Position numbers and translations under genes: made by a program | Shown: piece by piece, positions 1 through 8,767 of the stretch | How positions within the stretch are numbered: position 1 is the first letter of the stretch | How the letters are laid out: each line of letters opens with the position of its first letter | The notes under the pieces: model-generated | What the model was told of the DNA's origin: nothing | Seen by the model: the letters and a program-made list of their open reading frames with translations, nothing else | The model's database searches: none | From: Cryomorphaceae bacterium BACL29 MAG-121220-bin8 | GTDB taxonomy: Bacteria > Bacteroidota > Bacteroidia > Flavobacteriales > Flavobacteriaceae | Assembly: GCA_905181705.1 (NCBI GenBank) | Contig: CAJIYP010000003.1 | Coordinates: 248,001-312,000 of the forward strand | Reading direction: 5' to 3' | DNA length: 64,000 bases

Positions 1-1
1 G

Positions 2-3000
2 GAAAAATTTATAGGACCAAAAAAATCAATGATAACACCGTGGAGCACTAACGCTGTTGAAATTTCTCAAAATATGGCTATCGAAGGGCTTTTAAGAATT
101 GAAGTCTATAAACCTGTAAAACACTATTCTAAGAATTTTGATCCAATGCTTTTTGAAATTTATGAGGAGTTAAATCAAGATATTTTTAAAAATTCAATAA
201 TTCCAGAACCTTTAATTGAAATTGATAATATTAAGATTTTTAATGAGATAGAGGGATTAGCATTGAGTAATGAAGAAATTGTTTACTTAGAAAACCTATC
301 GGATAAAATTAAGAGAAAATTAACTGACTCAGAAGTTTTTGGGTTTTCTCAAGTGAATTCTGAACATTGTAGACATAAAATATTCAATGGTAAATTTATT
401 ATTGATGATAAAGTGAAGGAGGAATCTTTGTTTAAATTAATTAAGAAAACTTCTAAATTAAATCCAAACGAAATTGTTTCGGCTTACAAAGATAATGTGG
501 CATTTGTTGAAGGCCCACTTGTTGAGCAATTTGCTCCTAAAAAAGCAGATGAACCCTCCTACTATGAAAAAACATCTTTCAAATCAGTTATTTCATTAAA
601 AGCTGAAACACACAACTTCCCTACTACTGTAGAGCCATTTAATGGAGCTGCTACTGGATCTGGAGGAGAAATTAGAGATAGGTTAGCTGGAGGTAAAGGG
701 TCACTTCCTTTGGCAGGTACTGCAGTTTATATGACTTCCTATCCTAGAATCGATTCAAAAAGGACTTGGGTTAAGCAAGAAAGAGAATGGCTTTACCAAA
801 CCCCTCTTGATATTTTAATTAAAGCATCAAATGGAGCATCTGATTTTGGAAATAAATTTGGGCAGCCATTAATTTCTGGCTCGGTATTTACTTTTGAACA
901 CAACAATGATGATTTATCACTAGGTTTTGATAAAGTAATAATGTTGGCAGGTGGGATAGGATTTGGAAAAAAAGATCAAAGCTTAAAAGATATTCCATCA
1001 GAAAACGATACTATTGTGGTATTGGGTGGAGATAATTATCGAATTGGAATGGGTGGAGCTGCAGTTTCATCAACTGAAACTGGTAAATATAATTCTGGTA
1101 TTGAGCTTAATGCAGTTCAAAGATCTAACCCTGAAATGCAAAAAAGAGTAGCTAATGCAATTCGGGGATATATTGAATCCCAAACTAATCCAATTATTTC
1201 AATTCATGACCATGGAGCTGGGGGTCATTTAAATTGTCTTTCAGAATTAGTAGAAGAAACAGGTGGAATCATTGATTTAGACAACCTTCCTCTTGGAGAT
1301 AAAACACTCTCATTTAAAGAAATAATAGGAAATGAATCACAAGAAAGAATGGGGCTTATTATTTCAGAAAAAGATTATGTAGGTTTAAAAAAAATTGCAG
1401 ATAGAGAAAAGGCACCCTGTTATAAGGTTGGAAAAGTGAAAAATGATAAAAAATTTGTTGTTCATTCCAGCTCATCAGATAAATCCCCAATAAATCTTTC
1501 ATTGTCTGATTTTTTTGGTAGTTCTCCACAAACCATAATGAAAGATTATTCAGTAAAAACTAATTTTTCTGAACTTAATTACTATTCTTCAAATATCATT
1601 AAATATTTATCTAATGTTTTAAGTTTAGAATCTGTTTCATGTAAAGACTGGTTAACCAATAAAGTAGATAGATGTGTTACAGGGAAAGTAGCAAAACAAC
1701 AATGTGCTGGGTCTTTACAACTTCCTCTGAACAATTGTGGAGTTATGGCTTTGGATTACAATGGAGTTAATGGTGTAGCTACATCTATAGGGCACTCTCC
1801 ACTAGTAGCTCTAATCGATCCTAGAGCGGGATCTAGAAATGCTATTGGTAAAGCATTAACAAATATTATATGGGCTCCATTAGAAAAAGGTTTGAAATCG
1901 GTTACTCTTTCTGCAAACTGGATGTGGCCATGTAATAATCCTGGAGAAGATGCTAGGCTATACAATGCTGTTGAAGCGTGTTCAACGTTCGCGATAGAAT
2001 TAGGAATAAATATTCCAACAGGAAAAGATTCTCTTTCAATGAAGCAGAAATATAAAGATAAAGAAGTAATCTCACCGGGAACTGTTATTATTTCAGCAGC
2101 AGCAAATTGCAATAACATCAACAATATAGTAGAACCAGTTTTTATCAATAATGAAGATTCTGTTTATTATATTGATCTTTCAAAAACAAGCTTAGAACTT
2201 GGTGGTTCTGCCTTAGCTCAAACGTTAGGAAAGGTTGGCACTAAAGTATCTGATGTGTGCGATACAAAATATTTCAAGAAAGTATTTAATATTTTTCAAA
2301 ATCTATTAAAAGACCAGCTAATTACATCTGGTCATGACATAAGTTCGGGAGGACTGATAACAAGCTTACTTGAAATGTGTTTTCCCGAAAATAATATTGG
2401 AGCTGAAATAGATTTGTCTTTTTCAAGTGAAGATGATGTAAAAATATTTTTTAGTGAAAATTTAGGGATTATTTTTCAGGCAAAAACCATAATAGAAAAA
2501 AATCTAGACCTAGCAAAAATTTCATATCAAAAAATTGGAAAAGTAAACAACAGCGGGAGGCTAAATATTCTTACAAAAAATCAGTCATATGAATTTGAAA
2601 TCAATAAATACAGAGATATTTGGTATAGAACTTCTTACTTATTAGATACAAATCAAAGTGGAAAAATTAAAGCAAAAGAAAGGTTTGAAAATTATAAAAA
2701 CCAACCATTGAATTTCAAATTCCCAAAAAAATTTAATGGATTACTTAGTCACGTAAATAACAACAAAATAAAAGCTGCTGTTATTAGAGAAAAGGGAAGT
2801 AATTCAGAAAGAGAAATGGCTTATGCAATGAGTTTAGTTGGCTTTGATGTAAAAGACATTCACATGACTGATTTAATATCTGGAAGAGAGAATCTAGAAG
2901 GTCTTAATTTTATTGTTGCTGTTGGTGGGTTTTCTAATTCTGATGTTTTAGGTTCAGCTAAAGGTTGGGCAGGATCATTTCTTTACAATGAAAAAGCTAA

Positions 3001-3514
3001 GAAAAGTTTAATGAACTTCTATTCCAGAAAAAATACACTTTCTCTTGGGGTTTGTAATGGTTGTCAACTATTTATAGAATTGGGTCTTTTGCATACTGAA
3101 CATAAGGAAAAACCAAAAATGGTTCATAACGATTCTAAAAAATTTGAATGCAGCTTCACATCTGTAGAAATTCAAAGAAATAATTCGGTTATGTTCAAAA
3201 GCCTTTCAGGATCTAAGTTGGGGATTTGGTCTGCTCATGGAGAAGGTAAATTTGTTTTACCTTATCAAGAAAATAAATATAAAATTATCGGCAAATATGG
3301 ATATGAGGGTTATCCTGCGAATCCTAATGGTTCCAACTTCAATACAGCTATAATAAGTAATGAAGATGGAAGGCATATAGCGATGATGCCGCATTTAGAA
3401 AGGTCTACATTTCAATGGAACTGGCCTTTTTATCCAAAAAACAGAAAAGACCAAGTATCACCCTGGATTATTGCCTTTGAAAATGCAAAAAATTGGTTAG
3501 AAAAAAATAGTTAA
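2..3514 (+). CDS. purL: Phosphoribosylformylglycinamidine synthase, 5'-truncated by window edge
   Basis: Large-form FGAM synthase, the fourth step of de novo purine synthesis: FGAR + ATP + glutamine to FGAM. The frame is open to base 2 and reads EKFIGPKKSMITPWSTNAVE; this is the conserved family stretch, so the Met at 29 is internal and the true start lies left of the window. Family features include SEHCRHKIF and KAETHNFPTTVEPFNGAATG in the synthetase half. The C-terminal class I glutaminase has SLGVCNGCQLF, with the nucleophile Cys about residue 1009 counted from the Met at 29, and ends with PHLERSTFQWNWPFYP carrying the catalytic His and Glu. It is the fused synthetase-glutaminase type, not the PurL/PurQ/PurS split type. 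purK and purE lie about 55 kb away, so the purine genes are scattered. Stop TAA at 3512-3514. Confidence 0.97.
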   Translation, partial: EKFIGPKKSMITPWSTNAVEISQNMAIEGLLRIEVYKPVKHYSKNFDPMLFEIYEELNQDIFKNSIIPEPLIEIDNIKIFNEIEGLALSNEEIVYLENLSDKIKRKLTDSEVFGFSQVNSEHCRHKIFNGKFIIDDKVKEESLFKLIKKTSKLNPNEIVSAYKDNVAFVEGPLVEQFAPKKADEPSYYEKTSFKSVISLKAETHNFPTTVEPFNGAATGSGGEIRDRLAGGKGSLPLAGTAVYMTSYPRIDSKRTWVKQEREWLYQTPLDILIKASNGASDFGNKFGQPLISGSVFTFEHNNDDLSLGFDKVIMLAGGIGFGKKDQSLKDIPSENDTIVVLGGDNYRIGMGGAAVSSTETGKYNSGIELNAVQRSNPEMQKRVANAIRGYIESQTNPIISIHDHGAGGHLNCLSELVEETGGIIDLDNLPLGDKTLSFKEIIGNESQERMGLIISEKDYVGLKKIADREKAPCYKVGKVKNDKKFVVHSSSSDKSPINLSLSDFFGSSPQTIMKDYSVKTNFSELNYYSSNIIKYLSNVLSLESVSCKDWLTNKVDRCVTGKVAKQQCAGSLQLPLNNCGVMALDYNGVNGVATSIGHSPLVALIDPRAGSRNAIGKALTNIIWAPLEKGLKSVTLSANWMWPCNNPGEDARLYNAVEACSTFAIELGINIPTGKDSLSMKQKYKDKEVISPGTVIISAAANCNNINNIVEPVFINNEDSVYYIDLSKTSLELGGSALAQTLGKVGTKVSDVCDTKYFKKVFNIFQNLLKDQLITSGHDISSGGLITSLLEMCFPENNIGAEIDLSFSSEDDVKIFFSENLGIIFQAKTIIEKNLDLAKISYQKIGKVNNSGRLNILTKNQSYEFEINKYRDIWYRTSYLLDTNQSGKIKAKERFENYKNQPLNFKFPKKFNGLLSHVNNNKIKAAVIREKGSNSEREMAYAMSLVGFDVKDIHMTDLISGRENLEGLNFIVAVGGFSNSDVLGSAKGWAGSFLYNEKAKKSLMNFYSRKNTLSLGVCNGCQLFIELGLLHTEHKEKPKMVHNDSKKFECSFTSVEIQRNNSVMFKSLSGSKLGIWSAHGEGKFVLPYQENKYKIIGKYGYEGYPANPNGSNFNTAIISNEDGRHIAMMPHLERSTFQWNWPFYPKNRKDQVSPWIIAFENAKNWLEKNS

Positions 3515-3528
3515 AAAAAAATTGCACG

Positions 3529-3565
3529 TTTACTATGCGCGCATAGTAAATTTTTTTTAGATTTG
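3529..3565 (+). promoter_or_regulatory. MarR operator palindrome and promoter of the beta-oxidation operon
   Basis: Seen: a perfect 22-bp inverted repeat at 3529-3550, half-site TTTACTATGCG followed directly by its reverse complement. A perfect Bacteroidota -7 box, TAGATTTG, follows at 3558-3565. The palindrome therefore covers the -33 region, and the predicted transcript start (about 3572) is only about 9 nt before the MarR start codon at 3581. Inferred: the MarR protein encoded just downstream binds here and represses its own operon, with release by an acyl-CoA or fatty-acid ligand. Confidence 0.7.
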
Positions 3566-3580
3566 AATATTATTTTTTTC

Positions 3581-4018
3581 ATGCAAAAAAAAACTATTGA
3601 TCACGTTTTAAGATCTACATGGCAAAGTGTAGCTAAAATGTATAATGAAGAAGCTGGTAAATATAATTCCACTATGGCTGTAGGCTTTGCATTATTAAGT
3701 ATTGACCCAAAAAAAGGAACCCCATCAACTTCTCTTGGACCCAAAATGGGGATGGAGGCTACAAGCCTTTCTAGAACCCTTAAGTCCATGGAAGAAAAAA
3801 ATTTAATTACAAGGAAACCTCATCCAATTGATGGAAGAAGTGTCCTTATTCATTTAACACATTTAGGAAAAACACACAGAGCAGCATCAAAAGTAGCAGT
3901 AATGAAATTTAACGAAAAGATTCATAGTGAAATAGGGACAGAGTCTTTAGAAAATTTTCATTTTGTAATTGAAAAGATTAATGAATTAATTGGAAAAAAA
4001 AATATTTTTAAATTTTAA
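3581..4018 (+). CDS. MarR-family transcriptional regulator of fatty-acid degradation
   Basis: A 145-residue winged-helix regulator. The frame can be extended to a TTG at 3563, but ATG at 3581 (MQKKTIDHVLRSTWQSVAKM) is the better start, because the TTG overlaps the predicted -7 box. The recognition-helix region is GMEATSLSRTLKSMEEKNLI, followed by a wing with the typical MarR D-x-R (HPIDGRSVLIHLT) and a C-terminal dimerisation helix. It is the first gene of the operon, its stop lies 1 nt before the acyl-CoA dehydrogenase start, and it sits directly behind a 22-bp palindrome. Both facts point to an autoregulating repressor of beta-oxidation. The ligand is unknown. Confidence 0.9.
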   Translation: MQKKTIDHVLRSTWQSVAKMYNEEAGKYNSTMAVGFALLSIDPKKGTPSTSLGPKMGMEATSLSRTLKSMEEKNLITRKPHPIDGRSVLIHLTHLGKTHRAASKVAVMKFNEKIHSEIGTESLENFHFVIEKINELIGKKNIFKF

Positions 4019-4019
4019 A

Positions 4020-5159
4020 ATGAATTTAGCGTTATCAGAAGAACACTTATTGATTCAAAAAGCTGCAAGAGATTTTGCTCAAAATGAACTAAAACCTGGT
4101 GTTATTGATAGAGATTCTAATTCTTTATATCCCGAAAAAGGCGTTAAAAGAATGGCAGAATTAGGTTTCTTAGGAATGACTGTATCACAAAAGTATGGTG
4201 GTGGTGGTATGGATACCCTATCTTATTCAATAGCTGTTGAGGAAATTTCAAAAGTAGATAATTCATGTTCAGTAATACTTTCTGCTCACAACTCATTGGC
4301 CTGTTGGGGAATAGAAAAATATGGAGATGATTATCAAAAAGAGAAATACTTAAAAAAATTAGCTAATGGGCAAACTATAGGAGCTTTTTGTCTTTCAGAA
4401 CCTGAATCAGGTTCTGATGCTACCCAACAAAAAACCAGCGCAGAAGACAAAGGTGATTACTATATTTTAAATGGAACTAAAAACTGGATTACTAATGGAA
4501 AAAAAGCTGGTATTTATGTTGTAATAGCTCAAACTAATTCTGAAAAAGGTCACAAAGGTATTAATGCGTTTATAGTAGATGCTAATTCAGAAGGGCTTAG
4601 TAGCGGAATCAAAGAAGATAAGTTAGGGATTAGATCTTCGGATACTTCTTCAGTAATGTTTCAGGATGTTATAGTACCTAAAAAAAATCGCTTAGGGCCA
4701 GACGGCTTTGGATTTAAGTATGCAATGAAAACGCTTGAAGGAGGTAGAATTGGAATAGCATCTCAAGCCTTAGGAATAACAGAGGGAGCATACGAACTTT
4801 CATTAAATTATTCAAAACAAAGGCAAACTTTTGGTAAACCCATTAGTCAGCATCAAGCAATCGCATTTAAATTAGCAGATATGGCTACTGATATTGAAGC
4901 TGCAAAATTATTAATTAGAAAGAGTGCTTTTGAGAAAGATAATCAAAAACCATATGGGCTTTCGAGCTCAATGGCAAAATTATTTGCTTCAGAAATTGCA
5001 ATGAAACATACAGTAGAAGCTGTACAAATTCATGGAGGATATGGCTTTGTAAAAGAATACCACGTAGAAAGATTAATGAGGGACGCTAAAATTACTCAGA
5101 TTTATGAGGGTACGTCGGAAATTCAAAAAATAATTATTTCAAGAAATATTTTAAAATAA
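4020..5159 (+). CDS. Acyl-CoA dehydrogenase, short/medium-chain type
   Basis: FAD-dependent alpha,beta-dehydrogenation of acyl-CoA, the first step of beta-oxidation; cytoplasmic, passing electrons to ETF. The start is ATG at 4020 (MNLALSEEHLLIQKAARDFA), giving 379 aa, the normal family length; an upstream ATG at 3990 lies inside the MarR gene and is rejected. Family signatures: FCLSEPESGSD (FAD/substrate region), QRQTFGKPI, and IYEGTSEIQ near the C-terminus, with the Glu of YEGTSE as the usual catalytic base. It is second in the MarR-fadNAE-like operon and probably takes shorter chains, while the 600-aa dehydrogenase at 8768 takes longer ones; chain specificity is inferred from size only. Confidence 0.93.
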   Translation: MNLALSEEHLLIQKAARDFAQNELKPGVIDRDSNSLYPEKGVKRMAELGFLGMTVSQKYGGGGMDTLSYSIAVEEISKVDNSCSVILSAHNSLACWGIEKYGDDYQKEKYLKKLANGQTIGAFCLSEPESGSDATQQKTSAEDKGDYYILNGTKNWITNGKKAGIYVVIAQTNSEKGHKGINAFIVDANSEGLSSGIKEDKLGIRSSDTSSVMFQDVIVPKKNRLGPDGFGFKYAMKTLEGGRIGIASQALGITEGAYELSLNYSKQRQTFGKPISQHQAIAFKLADMATDIEAAKLLIRKSAFEKDNQKPYGLSSSMAKLFASEIAMKHTVEAVQIHGGYGFVKEYHVERLMRDAKITQIYEGTSEIQKIIISRNILK

Positions 5160-5163
5160 AAAA

Positions 5164-7569
5164 ATGAACAGAAAAATAAATAAAATTGCAGTTATAGGTT
5201 CTGGTGTAATGGGATCTGGAATAGCTTGTCATTTTGCAAACATAGGTATTGAAGTTCTTCTTCTAGATATAGCACCAAACAAACTAAATGAAAATGAAGA
5301 AAAACTTGGATTATCATTAGAAAATAAAAAAGTTAAAAACAGAATTGTAACTGAAATGTTTCAAAGATGCATTAAATCAAAACCTGCTCCACTTTATCAT
5401 AAAGATTTTGCGAGTAGAGTAACTCTAGGAAACTTAAGTGATGACATCAATAACATAAGTGAAGTTGACTGGATTATTGAAGTGGTTACAGAAAAATTAA
5501 ATATAAAACAGATTGTATTTGAACAAATTGAAAAGTTTAGAAAACAAGGAACACTTGTTACTTCTAATACATCCGGAATTCCAATTCAGCAAATGAACCA
5601 GGGAAGATCGGTTGATTTCAGAAATCATTTTGCAGTTACTCATTTCTTTAACCCTCCACGTTACTTGAAATTATTTGAAATAATTCCAGGTCCTGATTGT
5701 AAACCAGAAATAATTGATTTTTTAAATGATTTTGGTGAAAGATTTTTAGGTAAAGTTTCTGTTTTAGCTAAAGATACACCTGGTTTTATAGGAAACAGAA
5801 TTGGTACGTTTGGAATGGTAAATATTTTAAACAATATTGAAAAGTTAAATTTAAGTATAGAGGAAATAGACAAATTAACTGGACCCATAATTGGAAGCCC
5901 AAAATCAGCAACATTCAGAACTAGTGATGTTGTTGGTTTAGACACGACTGTAAGTGTAGCTACAGGTATTTATGATAATTGCCCTAATGATGAATTTAGG
6001 GAAACATTTAAATTGCCTCAATATATTTATAAAATGTTAGAAAACAATTGGTTAGGGTCAAAAACCGATGGTGGATTTTACAAAAGAATCAAGGATGAAA
6101 AAGGAAAATCTACAATATTATCATTGGATTTAAAAACTCTTGAGTATTCACCTGTAAAAAAAGTTTCTTTTGAAACTGTAAGTGAAGCAAGGAAAGTTAC
6201 TAATGTTCTAGATAGATTTCCAATTCTAATTGAAGGAAAAGATAAAGCTGGCGAATTTTACAGATTCAATTTTGGAACCATGTTTTCATATATTCAAAAT
6301 AGAATTCCAGAAATTTCAGACGAACTTTACAGAATAGATGATGCTCTTAGAGCAGGTTTTGGATGGGAAAATGGACCTTTTCAAATTTGGAATTCAATAG
6401 GAATCAAAAAAGGAGTTGATATAATGAAATCTTTAGGTTATGAACCTGCTCCATGGATTTCTGAAATGATAAAGAATAATATAAATAACTTCTATAATAT
6501 TGAAAATGGTAAAATCAATTATTACGACTTAAACTCCAAAACCTTTATCACCAAACCTGGTCAAGATTCTTTAATTATTCTTAATAATTTAGAAAAAAGC
6601 TCAATTGTTTGGGAAAATTCTGATTCTGTAATTAAAGATTTAGGAGATGGAATAATAAACTTAGAATTTAGAACTAAAATGAACACTCTTGGGCAAGGAG
6701 TTTTAATGGGTATAAATAAAGCAGTGGATTTAGCGGAAAAGAACCACAGAGGAATTGTAATTGGTAATGAAGGTTCACATTTCTCAGCTGGAGCAAATTT
6801 AGGTGCTATTTTTATGGCTTCTGCAGAACAAGAATACGATGAAATTAACCTTGCTATCAAGTTTTTTCAGGACAGTATGATGAAATTAAGATATTCTAAT
6901 GTTCCTGTAATAGCAGCGCCTCACGGACTAACATTAGGTGGCGGTTGTGAAGTTACTATGCATTGTGATAAAGCTGTTGTTTATGCAGAAACTTACATGG
7001 GACTTGTTGAGGTTGGTGCTGGTCTAATTCCAGGTGGAGGAGGTTGTAAAGAAATGGCTTTAAGAGCTTCTAAAAAGTTCAGAAAAAATGATGTGGAATT
7101 AAATGTTTTACAAGAATATTTTTTAAATATTGGAATGGCAAAAACTTCCACTTCTGCGTATGAAGCCATTGACTTAGGGTATTTAGAACCTAATAACGAT
7201 ACAATTATTATGAACAAAAACCACCAAATTTCAATTGCAAAAAAACATGCGATTTTAATGGCTGATTACGGGTATTTATCTCCCTGTAAAGAAAAAAATA
7301 TAAAAGTTTTAGGTAAACAAGCTCTTGGAATGTTCATGGTTGGAACTAACACAATGAAAGCCGGAAGATATATTTCAGACCACGATCAAAAAATAGCCAA
7401 TAAAATAGCTTATGTGATCAGTGGAGGTGATTTATCACAAGCAACATTTGTTGATGAACAATATCTTTTGGATTTAGAAAGAGAGGCTTTTCTTTCACTT
7501 TGTTCAGAAAGAAAAACACTAGAAAGAATACAACATATATTAAAAACAGGAAAACCTTTAAGAAATTAA
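5164..7569 (+). CDS. fadN: 3-hydroxyacyl-CoA dehydrogenase / enoyl-CoA hydratase, FadN-type
   Basis: A bifunctional enzyme for the hydration and NAD-dependent oxidation steps of beta-oxidation. The domain order is dehydrogenase first: the N-terminal Rossmann motif is AVIGSGVMGSGIACHFA (residues 8-24), with the dehydrogenase C-domain following to about residue 430. The enoyl-CoA hydratase/isomerase domain spans about 490-690 with HFSAGANL and VEVGAGLIPGGGG; the latter carries a likely catalytic Glu. This order is opposite to E. coli FadB and matches Bacillus FadN, and the 801-aa length fits. It starts 4 nt after the acyl-CoA dehydrogenase stop, and the thiolase follows after 3 nt, so these are clearly cotranscribed. 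Confidence 0.93.
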   Translation: MNRKINKIAVIGSGVMGSGIACHFANIGIEVLLLDIAPNKLNENEEKLGLSLENKKVKNRIVTEMFQRCIKSKPAPLYHKDFASRVTLGNLSDDINNISEVDWIIEVVTEKLNIKQIVFEQIEKFRKQGTLVTSNTSGIPIQQMNQGRSVDFRNHFAVTHFFNPPRYLKLFEIIPGPDCKPEIIDFLNDFGERFLGKVSVLAKDTPGFIGNRIGTFGMVNILNNIEKLNLSIEEIDKLTGPIIGSPKSATFRTSDVVGLDTTVSVATGIYDNCPNDEFRETFKLPQYIYKMLENNWLGSKTDGGFYKRIKDEKGKSTILSLDLKTLEYSPVKKVSFETVSEARKVTNVLDRFPILIEGKDKAGEFYRFNFGTMFSYIQNRIPEISDELYRIDDALRAGFGWENGPFQIWNSIGIKKGVDIMKSLGYEPAPWISEMIKNNINNFYNIENGKINYYDLNSKTFITKPGQDSLIILNNLEKSSIVWENSDSVIKDLGDGIINLEFRTKMNTLGQGVLMGINKAVDLAEKNHRGIVIGNEGSHFSAGANLGAIFMASAEQEYDEINLAIKFFQDSMMKLRYSNVPVIAAPHGLTLGGGCEVTMHCDKAVVYAETYMGLVEVGAGLIPGGGGCKEMALRASKKFRKNDVELNVLQEYFLNIGMAKTSTSAYEAIDLGYLEPNNDTIIMNKNHQISIAKKHAILMADYGYLSPCKEKNIKVLGKQALGMFMVGTNTMKAGRYISDHDQKIANKIAYVISGGDLSQATFVDEQYLLDLEREAFLSLCSERKTLERIQHILKTGKPLRN

Positions 7570-7572
7570 ATT

Positions 7573-8757
7573 ATGAAAGAAGCATATATAGTAAAAGCTT
7601 ACAGAACAGCTGTTGGAAAAGCGCCAAAAGGGTTGTTTAGGTTCAAAAGACCTGATGAGCTTGCATCAGAAACTATAAATCACATGGTTAGTGAAGTTCC
7701 TGAACTCGATAAAACAAGAATAGATGATGTAATTGTTGGTAATGCTACACCAGAAGCAGAGCAAGGGCTAAATATTGGTAGAGTTATTTCTCTAATGGGC
7801 TTGAATGTTGAGGATGTTCCAGGAGTTACCGTCAACAGATATTGTGCATCAGGACTTGAAACCATAGCAATGGCATCTGCTAAAATCAAATCTGGAATGG
7901 CAGAATGTATTATTGCAGGTGGTGTAGAAAGTATGAGCTTCATTCCTATGGGAGGTTACAAGCCAGTTCCTGATTATGCTGTAGCAAAAGAAGGAAAAGA
8001 AGATTATTACTGGGGAATGGGGTTAACTGCAGAACAAGTTGCTCAACAATTTAAGGTTAACAGAGAAGATCAAGATGAATTTGCTTTGAACTCACATTTA
8101 AAAGCAGTTGATGCAATTTCAAATGGAAAATTTAAATCTCAAATAGTGCCTATCAAGGTTAAAGAAACTTATCTTGACGAAAATGGAAAGAAAAAATTAA
8201 GAGAATACATTGTTGATACCGATGAAGGCCCAAGAAAAGATACTAACCTCAAGGTTTTAAATAAATTAAGGCCAGTATTTTCAATGAATGGGAGTGTTAC
8301 AGCAGGTAACTCATCACAAATGAGCGATGGTGCTGCATTTGTACTAATTATGAGTGAGAAAATGGTTAAAGAATTAAATATTGAACCCATTGCCAAACTT
8401 GTAAACTACGCGGTAGCAGGTGTTCCTCCAAAAATAATGGGGATTGGACCAATAAAAGCTATTCCAAAGGTTTTGAAACAAGCTGAAATGAAAATAGATG
8501 ATATTGATTTAATTGAATTAAATGAAGCTTTCTCTTCACAATCTTTAGCGGTAATTAGAGAACTTGATTTAAATCAAGAAATAATAAATGTAAATGGTGG
8601 AGCAATAGCACTTGGACACCCACTAGGTTGTTCTGGAGCAAAATTATCTGTTCAATTATTTAGTGAAATGAGAGAGAGAAAATCTAAATACGGAATGGTT
8701 ACTATGTGTGTTGGTGCAGGACAAGGGGCTGCTGGAATATTTGAATTTTTAAAATAA
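7573..8757 (+). CDS. fadA: Acetyl-CoA C-acyltransferase (3-ketoacyl-CoA thiolase)
   Basis: Thiolytic cleavage of 3-ketoacyl-CoA to acetyl-CoA and a shortened acyl-CoA, the last step of each beta-oxidation round. The 394-aa protein has the thiolase catalytic set: nucleophile Cys91 in VNRYCASGLETIA, the His of GGAIALGHPLGCSGA, and the second Cys in TMCVGAGQGAAGIFEF at the C-terminus. Length and motifs are typical of the family. It sits between the FadN-type protein and a FadE-type dehydrogenase, in the same order as the fadNAE operon known from Bacillus. Confidence 0.94.
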   Translation: MKEAYIVKAYRTAVGKAPKGLFRFKRPDELASETINHMVSEVPELDKTRIDDVIVGNATPEAEQGLNIGRVISLMGLNVEDVPGVTVNRYCASGLETIAMASAKIKSGMAECIIAGGVESMSFIPMGGYKPVPDYAVAKEGKEDYYWGMGLTAEQVAQQFKVNREDQDEFALNSHLKAVDAISNGKFKSQIVPIKVKETYLDENGKKKLREYIVDTDEGPRKDTNLKVLNKLRPVFSMNGSVTAGNSSQMSDGAAFVLIMSEKMVKELNIEPIAKLVNYAVAGVPPKIMGIGPIKAIPKVLKQAEMKIDDIDLIELNEAFSSQSLAVIRELDLNQEIINVNGGAIALGHPLGCSGAKLSVQLFSEMRERKSKYGMVTMCVGAGQGAAGIFEFLK

Positions 8758-8767
8758 AATATATAAA

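Noticed and set aside
1756-2148. 130-codon open frame antisense to purL
   Set aside because: It lies fully inside purL in the opposite strand, has no family features and its composition mirrors purL codons; a shadow frame.
3563-3580. TTG start for the MarR gene
   Set aside because: It overlaps the predicted -7 box, and ATG at 3581 gives a normal MarR N-terminus.
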